Part shown: one piece after another, positions 49,801 to 58,920 of the stretch | Layout of the letters: each line of letters begins with the position of its first letter | How positions within the stretch are numbered: position 1 is the first letter of the stretch | Assembly: GCA_031769625.1 (NCBI GenBank) | Contig: JAUIMM010000178.1 | Span: 29,096,001-29,160,000, forward strand | Source of the DNA: Taudactylus pleione | Lineage: Eukaryota > Chordata > Amphibia > Anura > Myobatrachidae | Length of the DNA stretch: 64,000 nucleotides | Direction of reading: 5' to 3' | Program-made: the position numbers and the translations under genes | Notes under the pieces: generated by a model | What the model was told of the DNA's origin: nothing | Database searches by the model: none | Seen by the model: the letters and a program-made list of their open reading frames with translations, nothing else

Positions 49801-50326
49801 ATCTGGTCCGGACTGAAGGATGTGCCAACAATTTCTGACAAGTCTACTGTCACTGCATATGATACTGTTCTCAAAGCAGCAGCAACAAGCGTGCGTCTGT
49901 CTGTTAAAGGGTGGTGTAACCCTCAAAGTGCGCTCCACAAACAATTAAAAAATTCTTATTTTTTTTTCTGTCTTTGTGAAATGTGTGGGCTGTAGCCGCA
50001 CCTGCATCCTTAAAGCAGCAGCGACAAGCGTGCGTCTGTCTGTTAAAGGGTGGTGTAACCCTCAAAGTGCGCTCCACAAACAATTAAAAAATTCTTATTT
50101 TTTTTTCTGTCTTTGTGAAATGTGTGGGCTGTAGCCGCACCTGCATCCTTAAAGCAGCAGCGACAAGCGTGCATCTGTCTTTTAAAGGGTGGTGTAACCC
50201 TCAAAGTGCGCTCCACAAACAATAAAAATATTCTTCTTTTTTTTTCTGTCTTTGTGAAATGTGTGGGCTGTAGCTGCACCTGCTTCCTTAAAGCAGCAGC
50301 GACAAGCGTGCGTCTGTCTGTTAAAG

Positions 50327-50726
50327 GATTACATCAGTGACAACATCCAAGTAGGCATGTCAGACAGTCCGTACCTGTACTGGCAGGAAAAAGAAGCAAT
50401 TTGGAGGTCCCTGTACAAACTGGCTCTATTTTACCTTAGTTGCCACCCTCCAGTGTGTACTCCGAAAGAGTGTTTAGTGCAGCCGGGAACCTTGTCAGCG
50501 AAAGGCGTAGGAAGTTGCTTCCACAAAATGTGGAGAAGATGATGTTCATAAAATTAATTATCAACTCTTCCAGGGAGACCAGCCTCCAGAACGTACAGAG
50601 GGACCTGTGGTTGTAGATTCCAGCGGGGACGAATTAATACTCTGTGAGGATGAGGATGTACACAACACTGAAGAGGGTGAGGAATCGGTGGATGAGGAGG
50701 ATGAGGACGACATCTTGCCTCCGTAG
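50327..50726 (+). pseudogene. hAT transposase, C-terminal dimerisation domain (frameshifted)
   Basis: Starting at the array edge, the frame reads 'DYISDNIQVGMSDSP' then 'YWQEKEAIWRSLYKLALFYL'. A one-base shift near 50,445-50,452 is needed to continue with 'SSVYSERVFSAAGNLVSERR' and 'LLPQNVEKMMFIKL'. A second shift near 50,560 leads to 'VVVDSSGDELILCEDED' and an acidic tail ending DDILPP and a stop at 50,724-50,726. 'YW..k...wp.L..lA..yL..p..s..SERvFS.aG..v...R..L.p..ve.l.fik' is the hAT C-terminal dimerisation region (hATC). It matches the N-terminal relic at 22,580-22,912 as the other end of one gene. Two frameshifts and the missing core make it inactive. Confidence 0.88.
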
Positions 50727-51361
50727 AGCCAGTGTGTGCAGGGACAGATTAATTGCCAGCTTGTTTTGTGGGGGCCCAAACGAACCAATCATTTCAGCCA
50801 CAGTCATGTGACAGACCCTGGCGCTGAAATGATTGGTTTGTTAAAGTGTGCATGTCCTATTTATACAACATAAGGGTGGGTGGGAGGGCCCAAGGACAAT
50901 TCCATCTTGCACCTCTTTTTTTTCTTTGCAGTATGTACTGTTTGGGGCCTAGTTTTTCAAACTGCCATCCTGTCTGCCACTGCAGTGTCACTCCTAGATG
51001 GGCCACGTGTTTGTGCCGCCCACTCGTGTCGCTTAGCATAGTCATCCAGCTACCTCGGTGCAACCTTTTGGACATAAAAACACTATTGTGAGGTGTGAGG
51101 TGTTCAGAATAGACTGGAAATGAGTGGAAATTCAGGTTATTGAGGTTAATAATAGCATAGGAGCAGAAAAACCCACACATTCTGTGATTTTAGCTGTTTT
51201 TATGCTTTTTTAAAAAAAAATACAGATCCAAAACACAAAACCCAGAACCCAAAACACGGAAGGGTGGTTTTGGCAAAACCAATCCAGATCCAAAATACGA
51301 AGAAAGATCCAGATCCAAAACCAAAACACAAAACACGAAAAGTGGCCGGTGCACACCCCTA
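50727..51361 (+). other. 3' untranslated and subterminal region of the inner hAT
   Basis: Non-coding. An inverted pair 'aacgaaccaatcatttcagc' (50,769) and 'gctgaaatgattggttt' (50,822) flanks a short loop. From about 51,222, 'agatccaaaa' recurs four to five times with 'ccaaaacac', a typical subterminal repeat arrangement for transposase binding, up to the end 'ggtgcacacccct' + 'a'. Confidence 0.6.
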
Positions 51362-52300
51362 GTATGTACTGTATATGTCTGTGTTAGTGTTTATATATGG
51401 GTATGTACTGTATATGTCTGTGTTAGTGTGTATATATGGGTATGTTCTGTATATGTCTGTGTTAGTGTGTATACAGTATATGTTTATGTATGTCTCTGTG
51501 TTAGTGTGTATATATGTGTATGTACTGTATATGTCTCTGTTAGTGTGTATATATGTGTATGTACTGTATATGTCTGTGTTAGTGTGTATATATGTGTATG
51601 TACTGTATATGTGTGTTAGTGTGTATATATGTGTATGTTCTGTATATGTCTGTGTTAGTGTGTATACAGTATATGTTTATGTATGTCTATGTGTTAGTGT
51701 GTATATATGGGTTAGTGTGTATATATGTGTATGTACTGTATATGTCTGTGTTAGTGTTTATATATGGGTATGTACTGTATATGTCTGTGTTAGTGTGTAT
51801 ATATGGGTATGTTCTGTATATGTCTGTGTTAGTGTGTATATATGGGTTAGTGTGTATATATGTGTATGTACTGTATAGGTCTGTGTTAGTGTTTATATAT
51901 GGGTATGTACTGTATATGTCTGTTTTAGTGTGTATATATGGGTATGTTCTGTATATGTCTGTGTTAGTGTGTATATATGGGTTAGTGTGTATATATGTGT
52001 ATGTACTGTATAGGTCTGTGTGAGTGTGTATATATGGGTATGTATGTCTGTATGTGTTAGTGTGTATATATGCGTATGTACTGTATATGTCTGTGTTAGT
52101 GTGTATATATGTGTATGTACTGTATATGTCTGTATGTGTTAGTGTGTATATATGTGTATGTACTGTATATGTCTGTATGTGTTAGTGTGTATATATGTGT
52201 ATGTACTGTATAGGTCTGTGTTAGTGTGTATATATGCGTATGCATATATCTGTATGAGTGTATGTATGTTTAAGTGTGGATGTATGTACGTATGTTAGCG
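51362..52300. repeat. 39-41-bp minisatellite, right half
   Basis: Continues the left array in register from the target duplication gtatgtac. Variants with 'gggttagtgtg' or 'ggtatgttctg' are more common than on the left. It degrades into (GT/AT)-rich sequence and a hairpin of 'tatgtgtatgtgtgtgttt' with 'aacacacacacacacat' at about 52,350-52,405. Confidence 0.92.
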
Positions 52301-52419
52301 TGGATATATGTGTTATATATAACATGTACATGTGTGTTATGCTGTATATATTATATGTGTATGTGTGTGTTTAACAAAACACACACACACACATATATAT
52401 AATATATGTATATTTATTA

Positions 52420-52719
52420 TTAGAAACCCCCCCCTCTCCCTCAGAAAATCCTGCGTTTGCCCCTGCACTTGTTTAATACATTTTTTTTCCTTTGGCGTTG
52501 GGGTGCATGACTTCACGCCACTGGAAGGGAGAGGACAGATGAGCCGCGGCGCGTGAGGAGCAGCGTCAGCCAGCCCAGGAGGAGTAGAAGCTAGAAGGAA
52601 GAAGCACAAGGCGATAAGGTAAGTCGTAATTAATTAGACTTAGCAGTAGCGGGAGGGGGGCCCAGGGGCCCTGCCTATTTTGTCAGTCCTGGGCCCCACA
52701 ATATCTGATGGCAGCCCTG
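52420..52719. other. Right-hand unique part of the 19,718-52,719 hAT
   Basis: GC-rich non-coding sequence ending 'gtcctgggccccacaat' ... 'ctgatggcagccctg'. The same closing architecture, diverged, is seen at 63,690-63,765. Confidence 0.6.
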
Positions 52720-52727
52720 ACTGGGGA

Positions 52728-52779
52728 TATTGCATTATTCATCTTGCACTGGGCGCCAAATAGCCTAGTTATGCCACTG
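52728..52779. mobile_element. Right end of the outermost hAT layer
   Basis: After the TSD the minisatellite-type phrase 'actggggatattgcat' resumes, followed by '...gcctagttatgccactg', the inverted form of the CAGTGGCGTA-type end seen at 10,294. The matching left end is not found, so this copy is truncated or too diverged. Confidence 0.55.
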
Positions 52780-53424
52780 CCTATTTCTGCTATCTTGTGC
52801 AATATTTAAATCATCCACACAATACAGTAGAAAGCAGGGGTCTTTAATATGCATAATGTGTCACTGGGGCTTCCTCCCAAAAAAAATCAATGCAAAATTC
52901 TATGCATGCGGAAAACATTTGTCTTCTTCAGCATCTGGCCTGGGCCTCTCGAACAGGCCTAGGTCACGGTATTTAGAACCTGTTTCCCCCTCACTAGGTG
53001 CCCCTGTGTGTCACAAGGCATCTCGCTTTCTGTCAGCTGACATCTAGAATTTAAATTATTCTATTTATTTATTTACATATTACAATGCACGTATTTATGA
53101 ATTTGATTATGCTTGTTAGACAGGAATGCAAGATTAGGTTCACTGAAATGTGCCTGCAATTCTATGGCTGATTCCAAAGATATTTGGTGTGTTTTTTTTT
53201 TTTTTAAATAATAATGAAGTTTCTTTAAGCCGTAAGAGATGGGAATATAGCCTATTAATGTATATTCTTGTGAAATGCTAATTTTATTAACAAAAATTAA
53301 AAAATATTCATATGTAAAAAAATAATGTAACAAAGAAACAATGTTACTTACATTTACAAGTCCTTATACTTCCTTTATGTTAACCTTCAAAGCTTTGTTT
53401 GGTACTTTAGCTTCGCTATATATG
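52780..53424. other. Unassigned sequence
   Basis: Mixed then AT-rich DNA. No gene or element ends seen. Confidence 0.4.
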
Positions 53425-53575
53425 GTAGGATAGTTGTTAGCATTACTGCCACACAGCACTGAGGTCATGAGTTCAATTCCTATACTTGACCCATATCTGT
53501 GGAGTTTGTATGTTCTCCTCATGTTTCCATGGGTTTTCGCACACCTCCAACAAGCTTGTGCACAGGTAAAGAAGA
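53425..53575 (+). mobile_element. tRNA-derived SINE-like fragment
   Basis: 'tagttgttagcattactgcc' is followed by 'cacagcactgaggtcatgag', 'ttcaattcctatacttgacc' and 'tgtggagtttgtatgttctc'. The order of an A-box-like start, a B-box-like 'gagttcaattc', and the 'gtggagtttg.atgttctcc' body is, from memory, a SINE type common in fishes and amphibians. Diverged, without a clear tail or TSD. Confidence 0.6.
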
Positions 53576-53579
53576 GTAT

Positions 53580-53970
53580 CTCCCCCCTTCTTGGCACCCC
53601 TGGATGTGAACAGACTATTAAGTCATACTTTAAACCCAGTGTAATAACTCAGATTGTTTAGAAGTTGTTATTCATCAGTTAATGTTATAAATACCTAATA
53701 AATAGATATGTAAAGAAAATATAATATTCACCTGTGAATCACAAACACTATATTGGACAAATGCACAGGATGCGTAAGAAGAGAGAAAAAAGGTATGTAT
53801 TAATAAAAATGGTAACTTTTTTAAACCTATTTGGGATACTATAATATATATAATAATATTTTTCAATAAAAAAAGCACATATTTTGCTTAGAAACTTAGA
53901 TGAATTGCTACAGTGATATCAGGAGGACATATATTTCATTATACAAGATATATAACTTGTACATATATAA
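53580..53970. other. AT-rich unassigned sequence
   Basis: No feature seen. Confidence 0.4.
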
Positions 53971-53971
53971 T

Positions 53972-54860
53972 ACTAGCTGGAGTACCCGGCGTTACCCAGG
54001 ATTTTAAGAATGTTTGATTACACATCATCCTCCAACCAACCTCTCCTTAGGCAGGCCTCATGAAAAGTGTGACAAACTTCCCCATCAACAGTCCTAAGGT
54101 CTTAGAAGGAAGTAGGACCTGTAACGGTGTAAAGTAAACTTCAGAGATAGAAGCATTCAAAATTTGTAAGAGCTTCTGTTGCTCTGATACCAGGGTGACC
54201 ATTTAAAGCGACTCCCTGTTTTCTGCGCAGAAAAACTTTGGGAGAAGCATTCCATGTGTAATATTTTGGCAGCTCACAGTACAGCAGGGTCCTTGCAAAG
54301 TCATCATTTTGACACAGTTGGAAGAAGTAAATCTTGTTGCGCAATTTGGTATAGTCAGAGAGCTGAGAATTCTGGCAAAGCCTACTAAAGCTCTCTTTGA
54401 TAATAAACTTTTAGATCATGACAAAACATGACAACAAAAAACGCTTGCTCAGAGGCTCTACCCATATGCCGTGAGGTCCCACAATGAGCATCCAGCAAAA
54501 ATTATGGTTTTAAATTAATTAAAAATTAACAGTATTAATTTCGATTTAAACATTTTTTAGTTGTCTCTGCCGTGTTTTAATTCGCTCGTATGTAAAATGT
54601 CACGATCTTCGCTTGTAAACTGTGGATTTGCATAGAAAGACAGAAGTACAGACGGACACATTTTCGCTTTGATATGGAAGAGAAGATAGAAAAGTAAAAA
54701 TAGATGAGCTAAATCCTTTTGTAATTCTGTACCTGACCTGTAGAGGGCGAATGCTATGCAAAAATTGTGGTTTTTCATTACTTAAAATTTAACAGTAATT
54801 CATTTCGATTTCACATTTTTTTAGTTGCCTCCGCCGTGTTTTGTATGTACAGAATTAATG
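53972..54860. repeat. Dispersed-repeat cluster with a duplicated ~85-bp module
   Basis: 'actagctggagtacccggcg' + 'ttaccc' at 53,981 is the recognisable start of a widespread animal repeat I cannot classify securely. A module 'cagtattaatttcgattt' ... 'ttttagttgtctctgccgtg' at 54,495-54,577 recurs at 54,763-54,842. 'tgtcacgatcttcgcttgta' ... 'atagaaagacagaag' at 54,598-54,650 recurs at 55,837-55,895. Non-coding. Confidence 0.5.
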
Positions 54861-55300
54861 GTTTTAAGTGCTGCGCACAACCTATATCTATTTGACAACT
54901 GGCAGGGCTAAAGATATAATAAATGTATACGTAGCCAAAAGTTCTACCCAACCTTTATGATACTCATATACAATGTGTAGATTAATTAGGAAGTGATGCT
55001 AGACACAATAAATATTGATATGATGTTTTTCTTAAACTCTGAAAATACATGCAATAAGGTGCAACAATATATATATAAAATATCAATAGCAACTGTGAAT
55101 CAGCACAATATGATAGGTGCACAATCCACCGTGTACCTGACTGTACACCCTGTGGTGGTCTGTGCAGTCCCAATATCAGAGATCACCAGTTGATCTTATG
55201 ATACAGTAGAAATTGAAGGGGTTACTCCCATGTGCCAACCTGATACCTGTAACACACCTCTAAGTATATAGATGTATTAGCGTCTATGGAATATGAGGAT
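54861..55300. other. Unassigned sequence
   Basis: No feature supported. Confidence 0.4.
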
Positions 55301-55830
55301 GAGAAACAGCAGCGTCCCGCTATTCTCAATAGGAGATACCTCAATAGAGCGTCCAATCGTCCTGTGTGTTGATGGTGTGCGTTGCCCGGGGTGATGCTGT
55401 GATGGTGCGGCGGTGGCTGGCTTCGGCTGGCTTCGGCTGGCAGCGCGGATCACTCTGTGCTGCGGTGCTCTGGTCCATGCAAACACGGACACTATCCCAG
55501 TTTCCAGAGTTAGGTCCGTGCGCGTGTCTGAGTTTGCCGGCAGGCAGTGTGAGGAAGTGAACAGCGGTCCTAGCTCTGGAGAGCCGGGGGCCGCGGACAC
55601 TCCTCTCAACAGAGGATACTTACCCGGATGTGCTCTCAGCTCTCTGGCTTGTTGATCTTCCTGTCAGCTGCGTGGGTGCGTTGGTGCGCTTGCTGCGGTC
55701 TCCTTTCAGCTGCTTTCTTGCGATGAAATATTCAATTTACAAGTGGATACAGGTCCCGGGGCACTTTGAGTAAATGGATAAGTTCTGGGTGTTCTATCTC
55801 CAACGTGTTTCGACCTAGTTCGTCTTCCTC
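55301..55830. repeat. GC-rich dispersed repeat with 'caacgtgtttcgacc' module
   Basis: A CpG-containing patch with a small tandem 'ggctggcttc' (three copies near 55,415-55,440). It ends in 'tccaacgtgtttcgacctag' + 'ttcgtcttcctc'. Similar 'aa.g.gtttca...ttcatcaagg' modules occur at 56,898-56,930 and 63,074-63,105, marking this as a repeat family and not a promoter island. Confidence 0.45.
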
Positions 55831-55952
55831 TGTTTTGTATGTAAAATTTCACGATCTTGGCTTGTAAGCTGTGGATTTGTATAGAAAGACAGAAGGACAT
55901 ATTTTTGCTTTTATATAGTAAATAGATATATACTGTATCTTGGGAAAAGACA

Positions 55953-56430
55953 GAGGGCCTCATTCAGAGGCGGTCGTAGGATGCAAGCAGTCGCTCAGAA
56001 AGAGGGCGGCCGCTTGCATCCTGAACGGCTGCCTCCATGTCGGTCGTTATGCTGTGGGTTAACACCCACAGCTCTAACGACCGCTAAGGGAGATGGTCGC
56101 GATGGTCAAGACCATCGCGATCATTGGGGCTTACAACGAGACCCTAGGGTAGGGTCTCATCAACCTTAAGCCCCAGGGAGCTTCCTGCTCTGTTTGAGCA
56201 GGAAGCTCCCCACTGACATCACTGATGATGACAGTGGGGACGCCCACAAAACGGCAAGCATTCCGAAAGGAAAGCCTCAGTTTGGCCGGGCACGCCCCCT
56301 GCTCGCCCAGCAAACGGAGCGAGCTGTCAATCAACATCGACAGCTCGCTTCGTCTGCTTCGAGCCAGCTAAGGACGGGTGATCCATCATTAGCGGGGCCT
56401 CGCGCATGTGCACGATGGAGCAGTCTACGT
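55953..56430. mobile_element. Palindrome-rich MITE (family of 14.7 kb)
   Basis: Starts 'gggcctcattcagaggcgg' and contains 'gatggtcgcgatggtc' with its near complement (56,094-56,123), a 'gagcttcctgctct' ... 'agagcaggaagctc'-like hairpin (about 56,179-56,209) and 'ctgtgggt...acccacag' (56,050-56,071). These are shared with 1-150 and 14,696-15,128. The right end is unclear; the call beyond 56,260 is tentative. Confidence 0.55.
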
Positions 56431-56499
56431 CGTGCACATGCCCTGTGGACCAACATACGAGGTCCAGAATATCTACAGAGCAAATAGATTGCTAAGTGC

Positions 56500-56960
56500 A
56501 AAAGTGTAACCTTCATAAACTATTTAGTTCATATCATAACACTCAATATAGCATTATATAATACAATAGGTGTATCAAGTGGTGTGTATATATAAACCAT
56601 ATATATAAACCATATAAGTAAAAAAGTGCAAGTGCGAATAAATATATATAAAAATTGACAATTTATTCAAATACAAATAATAAAACAGATGTATAGATAA
56701 ACAGGCTTAAAATACTGTAAGTTCAGGCTTACTTTAAAATACATAAAGAACAAGCAGAATATATGAATGGAACTCAGAGGCAATAAATAATATAACAAAA
56801 TTAATAAAAAAATAAGAAGAGGTAAAAAACAGCAGCTTATCTCAGTATATGAAAAGAGGTATTTTCAGAGTTCATGAGGCAATAAACAACCACTCCCAAT
56901 GTGTTTCATCCTGGGACTTCATCAAGGGGATATATCTCGTACAGAAATCAGTAAGAAATA
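56500..56960. other. AT-rich repeat-like sequence
   Basis: Contains 'aaccatatatataaaccata' tandem words and the 'tttcatcctgggacttcatc' module related to 55,800 and 63,074. No gene. Confidence 0.4.
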
Positions 56961-56964
56961 CCGA

Positions 56965-57475
56965 TGGAGGAGATGCCGGCTATCAGTACAGTGACAGCGG
57001 CATCCCGAAGGTTGGAATCCCGACAGGGGAACAGTGAGTACTGTTCCCCTGTACTATTTACCCCTTAACCCTCCTTTTTTGTACCCTCATACTAACCCTT
57101 CCTACCCCACCCCCTAACCCTAAACCTCCAGGTAAGTGCTAAACCTAACTGTCCCCCCTTAGTGCCTAACCCTAACCCTCCTCCTTAGTGCCTAACCCTA
57201 ATCTCCCCCTTGTGTGGAGCCTAACCTTAACATCCCCTCTCCCGCAGCCTAATCCTAAATCCCCCTGGGTTGCCTAAACCCACACCCCCTTCCCACCCAC
57301 AGCTAATGCTTACATTGCCCCGGTCTCCTTACGATTGGGATGTCGGCTGCTGGGATTCCGACGTCGGCATTCCCAGTCATGTTGGGATTCCGGCGCCGCT
57401 GTTCTCTCGGTGATCGAGATTCCGGCCCCGGGATTTCGGCAGTCGGCATCCCGATCATCGGAATATTAACCGCAT
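56965..57475. repeat. Telomere-motif element, second copy
   Basis: A left flank rich in 'catcccgaa/aatcccgac' leads to a perfect hairpin 'caggggaacagt' ... 'actgttcccctg' (57,024-57,051). A central tract of 'gtgcctaaccctaaccctcc'-like units (57,060-57,300) follows, then a right flank repeating 'gggattccg' and 'gtcggcat'. Same architecture as 1,170-1,640 and, in opposite orientation, 63,215-63,580. Confidence 0.65.
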
Positions 57476-57479
57476 CCCC

Positions 57480-58398
57480 TCGTACATATATAATTCCAAT
57501 AATGCATTAAATAATAACAACAACAATGAACAAAGTAATATAATATAATTTAAACTCATTTCATAAAAGTGGATTAAAGAAAAAAAAGTAGGAAAAGTAG
57601 GAATGAGAGAGATGAGGATTCCTCCATGTTAGTATGTTTAATTAGTAAAAGGACATAAACAAGGCAGATAACCAATAATAGCATACAGTATGGTGACATA
57701 ATTTCATAAAAATAATAATTTCAAAATGATCCAACTACAGACTATAAATAGTGTAATTAATTCTTAATCTAGAGTGTTTTAAAGAACTAATTCGAGCAAA
57801 TAGAATATACATATAAACCTACTTTGCTGCTAATTTATTAGAACTGTTATCTGTCGTTTTGTTCTCCAGAAGGAGAATTGCTTTTTAGTTCTCAAATCAT
57901 TTGTCATGCCAACTTTATCCTTTCTGATCATTTGCTGATATATTTACTGATAGGAAGAAAATCATTTCCACAACTAGTCAGTACTACAGAACAGATCCAT
58001 AATTCATTTTGATACTATTGCTTATAGCTTACAAAATAGCAATAATTGTTGTTTTGTTAGTTTTTTTATGTTATAAATGACAAGTTTTGTGTTTAGCTAG
58101 AGATGTGTCATTTTGCCTAGGTGCATAATATTACATTTCAGTTGGGTTTAGTCTTCTTAAAAGTGAGACACTTTACAGATACAGTAGTTGCCATCATTTT
58201 ATAATAGTTCCCAGTGCCACTTTGCTGCAACATGCATCACAACAAAGTTACCAAAAATATTTCAATAAGTATTCACTTATATTGTACAGAGAATAAGCAT
58301 AGATTATAAGAATTTAACATTGGACTGTTAACAGTTATGTTTAAAATGACACAGTCCTGAATATTTCCTTTTATTATATGTTATGCATTATATATTAT

Positions 58399-58400
<2 letters not shown>
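57480..58400. other. AT-rich, non-repetitive sequence
   Basis: No TIRs, coding sequence or tandem structure. 57,790-58,130 has an unbroken, non-low-complexity texture and could be a conserved noncoding element, untested. Confidence 0.35.

Positions 58401-58430
<30 letters not shown>
58401..58430. repeat. (AT)n microsatellite
   Basis: An uninterrupted dinucleotide run, followed by a repeat start 'ctgcaccgattgggatga' (58,478). Confidence 0.9.
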
Positions 58431-58438
<8 letters not shown>

Positions 58439-58539
58439 TGGTCTGTTTGATTGATTGGTTATACGTTTGGACAACCCTGCACCGATTGGGATGAAACCAA
58501 CACAAGGTGATCCAGTTGGATCCTGGCTAGGTTTTAAGG

Positions 58540-58920
58540 GGGTTAAGGTCCCAGTCAGACCTCTCGTTGGTGTATGCTAAGCAGAAATTTGAACCAGGGA
58601 GCCTGTTCTGTGCCTTCCACTAGATGGATTTGGATTAAAACTTCACAGTGGTAACATTGGGTCCTAGAAGACATACTAGGGGGTTGAGGTCTCGGTCGGA
58701 TCTCCCGTTGGTGTACGCTGGGCAGCTTTTTCACCTGGGGATGCTGGGCAGATCTTAGACCAGGGATCCTGTTCTGGGCCTTCCACAGGATGAATTTGGA
58801 GAAAAACTTCACAGGGGGTGACAATTGGTCTGGGATGCCTAATACAATGGTTGGGCCCCAGTCGAATCTCATGGCGGAGTGTGCCGGACAGAACTTTGAC
58901 CCAGGGAGCCTGGGTCATAC
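58540..58920. repeat. Three imperfect ~140-160-bp tandem copies
   Basis: 'tctcgttggtgtatgctaag' (58,561), 'tctcccgttggtgtacgctg' (58,699) and 'tctcatggcggagtgtgccg' (58,866) head three copies. Each continues into 'ga.ccaggga.cctgttctg' and 'cttccac.aga.gaatttgg'. Possibly part of the element that carried the adjacent transposase relic. Confidence 0.55.

Larger units (their letters stand above)
22905..50326 (+). repeat. ~27.4-kb satellite array: ~138-bp monomers plus 29 chimeric ~254-bp units
   Basis: The monomer (135-139 bp) runs 'tgtgggctgtagccgcacc' - 'tgcatccttaaagcagcag' - 'cgacaagcgtgcgtctgtc' - 'ttaaagggtggtgtaaccc' - 'tcaaagtgcgctccacaaac' - AT-rich spacer with a T-run. At least two subtypes alternate: 'gtgaaatg...cctgcatcctta' and 'gtgaattg...cttgcatcctca'. 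The longer unit, marked by 'ggacatctggtcc', starts at 23513, 24314, 25125, 26206, 27007, 27818, 28898, 29705, 30511, 31179, 32122, 32928, 34417, 35360, 36166, 37659, 38465, 39271, 40213, 41294, 43063, 44006, 44812, 45754, 46561, 47371, 48320, 49125 and 49797. Spacings of about 668, 806, 943, 1081, 1490 and 1770 equal about 254 + n x 138 bp with n = 3, 4, 5, 6, 9, 11. I estimate about 145 simple monomers. All open frames here are repeat translations. Confidence 0.95.
20704..51361 (+). mobile_element. 30.7-kb hAT element containing a 27-kb satellite array
   Basis: The left end 'tcggggtgagc' and right end 'gcacacccct' + 'a' are inverted with two mismatches over 11 bp, flanked by gtatgtac on both sides. 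Removing 20,704-51,361 plus one TSD restores a regular minisatellite unit. In order, the element holds a terminal palindrome, a TATA-like box (20,871), a low-complexity leader, about eight 156-bp repeats (21,252-22,550), the start of a hAT transposase frame (22,580-22,912), the satellite array (22,905-50,326), the transposase C-terminus (50,327-50,726), a 3' region, and 'agatccaaaa'-rich subterminal sequence. The transposase is broken and its catalytic core is missing, so this copy is not autonomous. Confidence 0.85.
19718..52719. mobile_element. 33.0-kb nested hAT element (TIR CAGGGCCGCCATCAG, TSD actgggga)
   Basis: The left end 'cagggccgccatcag' and right end 'ctgatggcagccctg' are inverted copies (14 of 15). 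Perfect 8-bp duplications actgggga flank them at 19,710-19,717 and 52,720-52,727. The element's own sequence is only about 19,718-20,060 and 52,420-52,719 (GC-rich, non-coding) plus a 39-41-bp minisatellite. The rest is the 30.7-kb hAT at 20,704-51,361 inserted into that minisatellite. A relative with the same type of end lies at 62,360-63,765. Without the inner element it would be about 2.3 kb, a normal size for a non-autonomous hAT. Confidence 0.85.

Noticed and set aside
22905..50326. Dozens of 60-218-residue open frames, including Cys/His-rich ones that look zinc-finger-like
   Set aside because: They repeat with the satellite period on both strands and in several frames, have no conserved start context, and are explained by a stop-poor monomer whose length is about a multiple of three.
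22905..50326. CRISPR-like array (regular repeats with intervening segments)
   Set aside because: Repeats and 'spacers' are both repetitive, the unit is ~138 bp, there are no cas genes, and the context is a eukaryotic transposon.
51375..52023. 167- and 143-residue Val/Tyr/Cys-rich open frames
   Set aside because: They are translations of the 39-41-bp minisatellite and overlap each other in different frames.
55330..55700. CpG-island promoter of a host gene
   Set aside because: The patch continues into a dispersed-repeat module and no exon or open frame follows.
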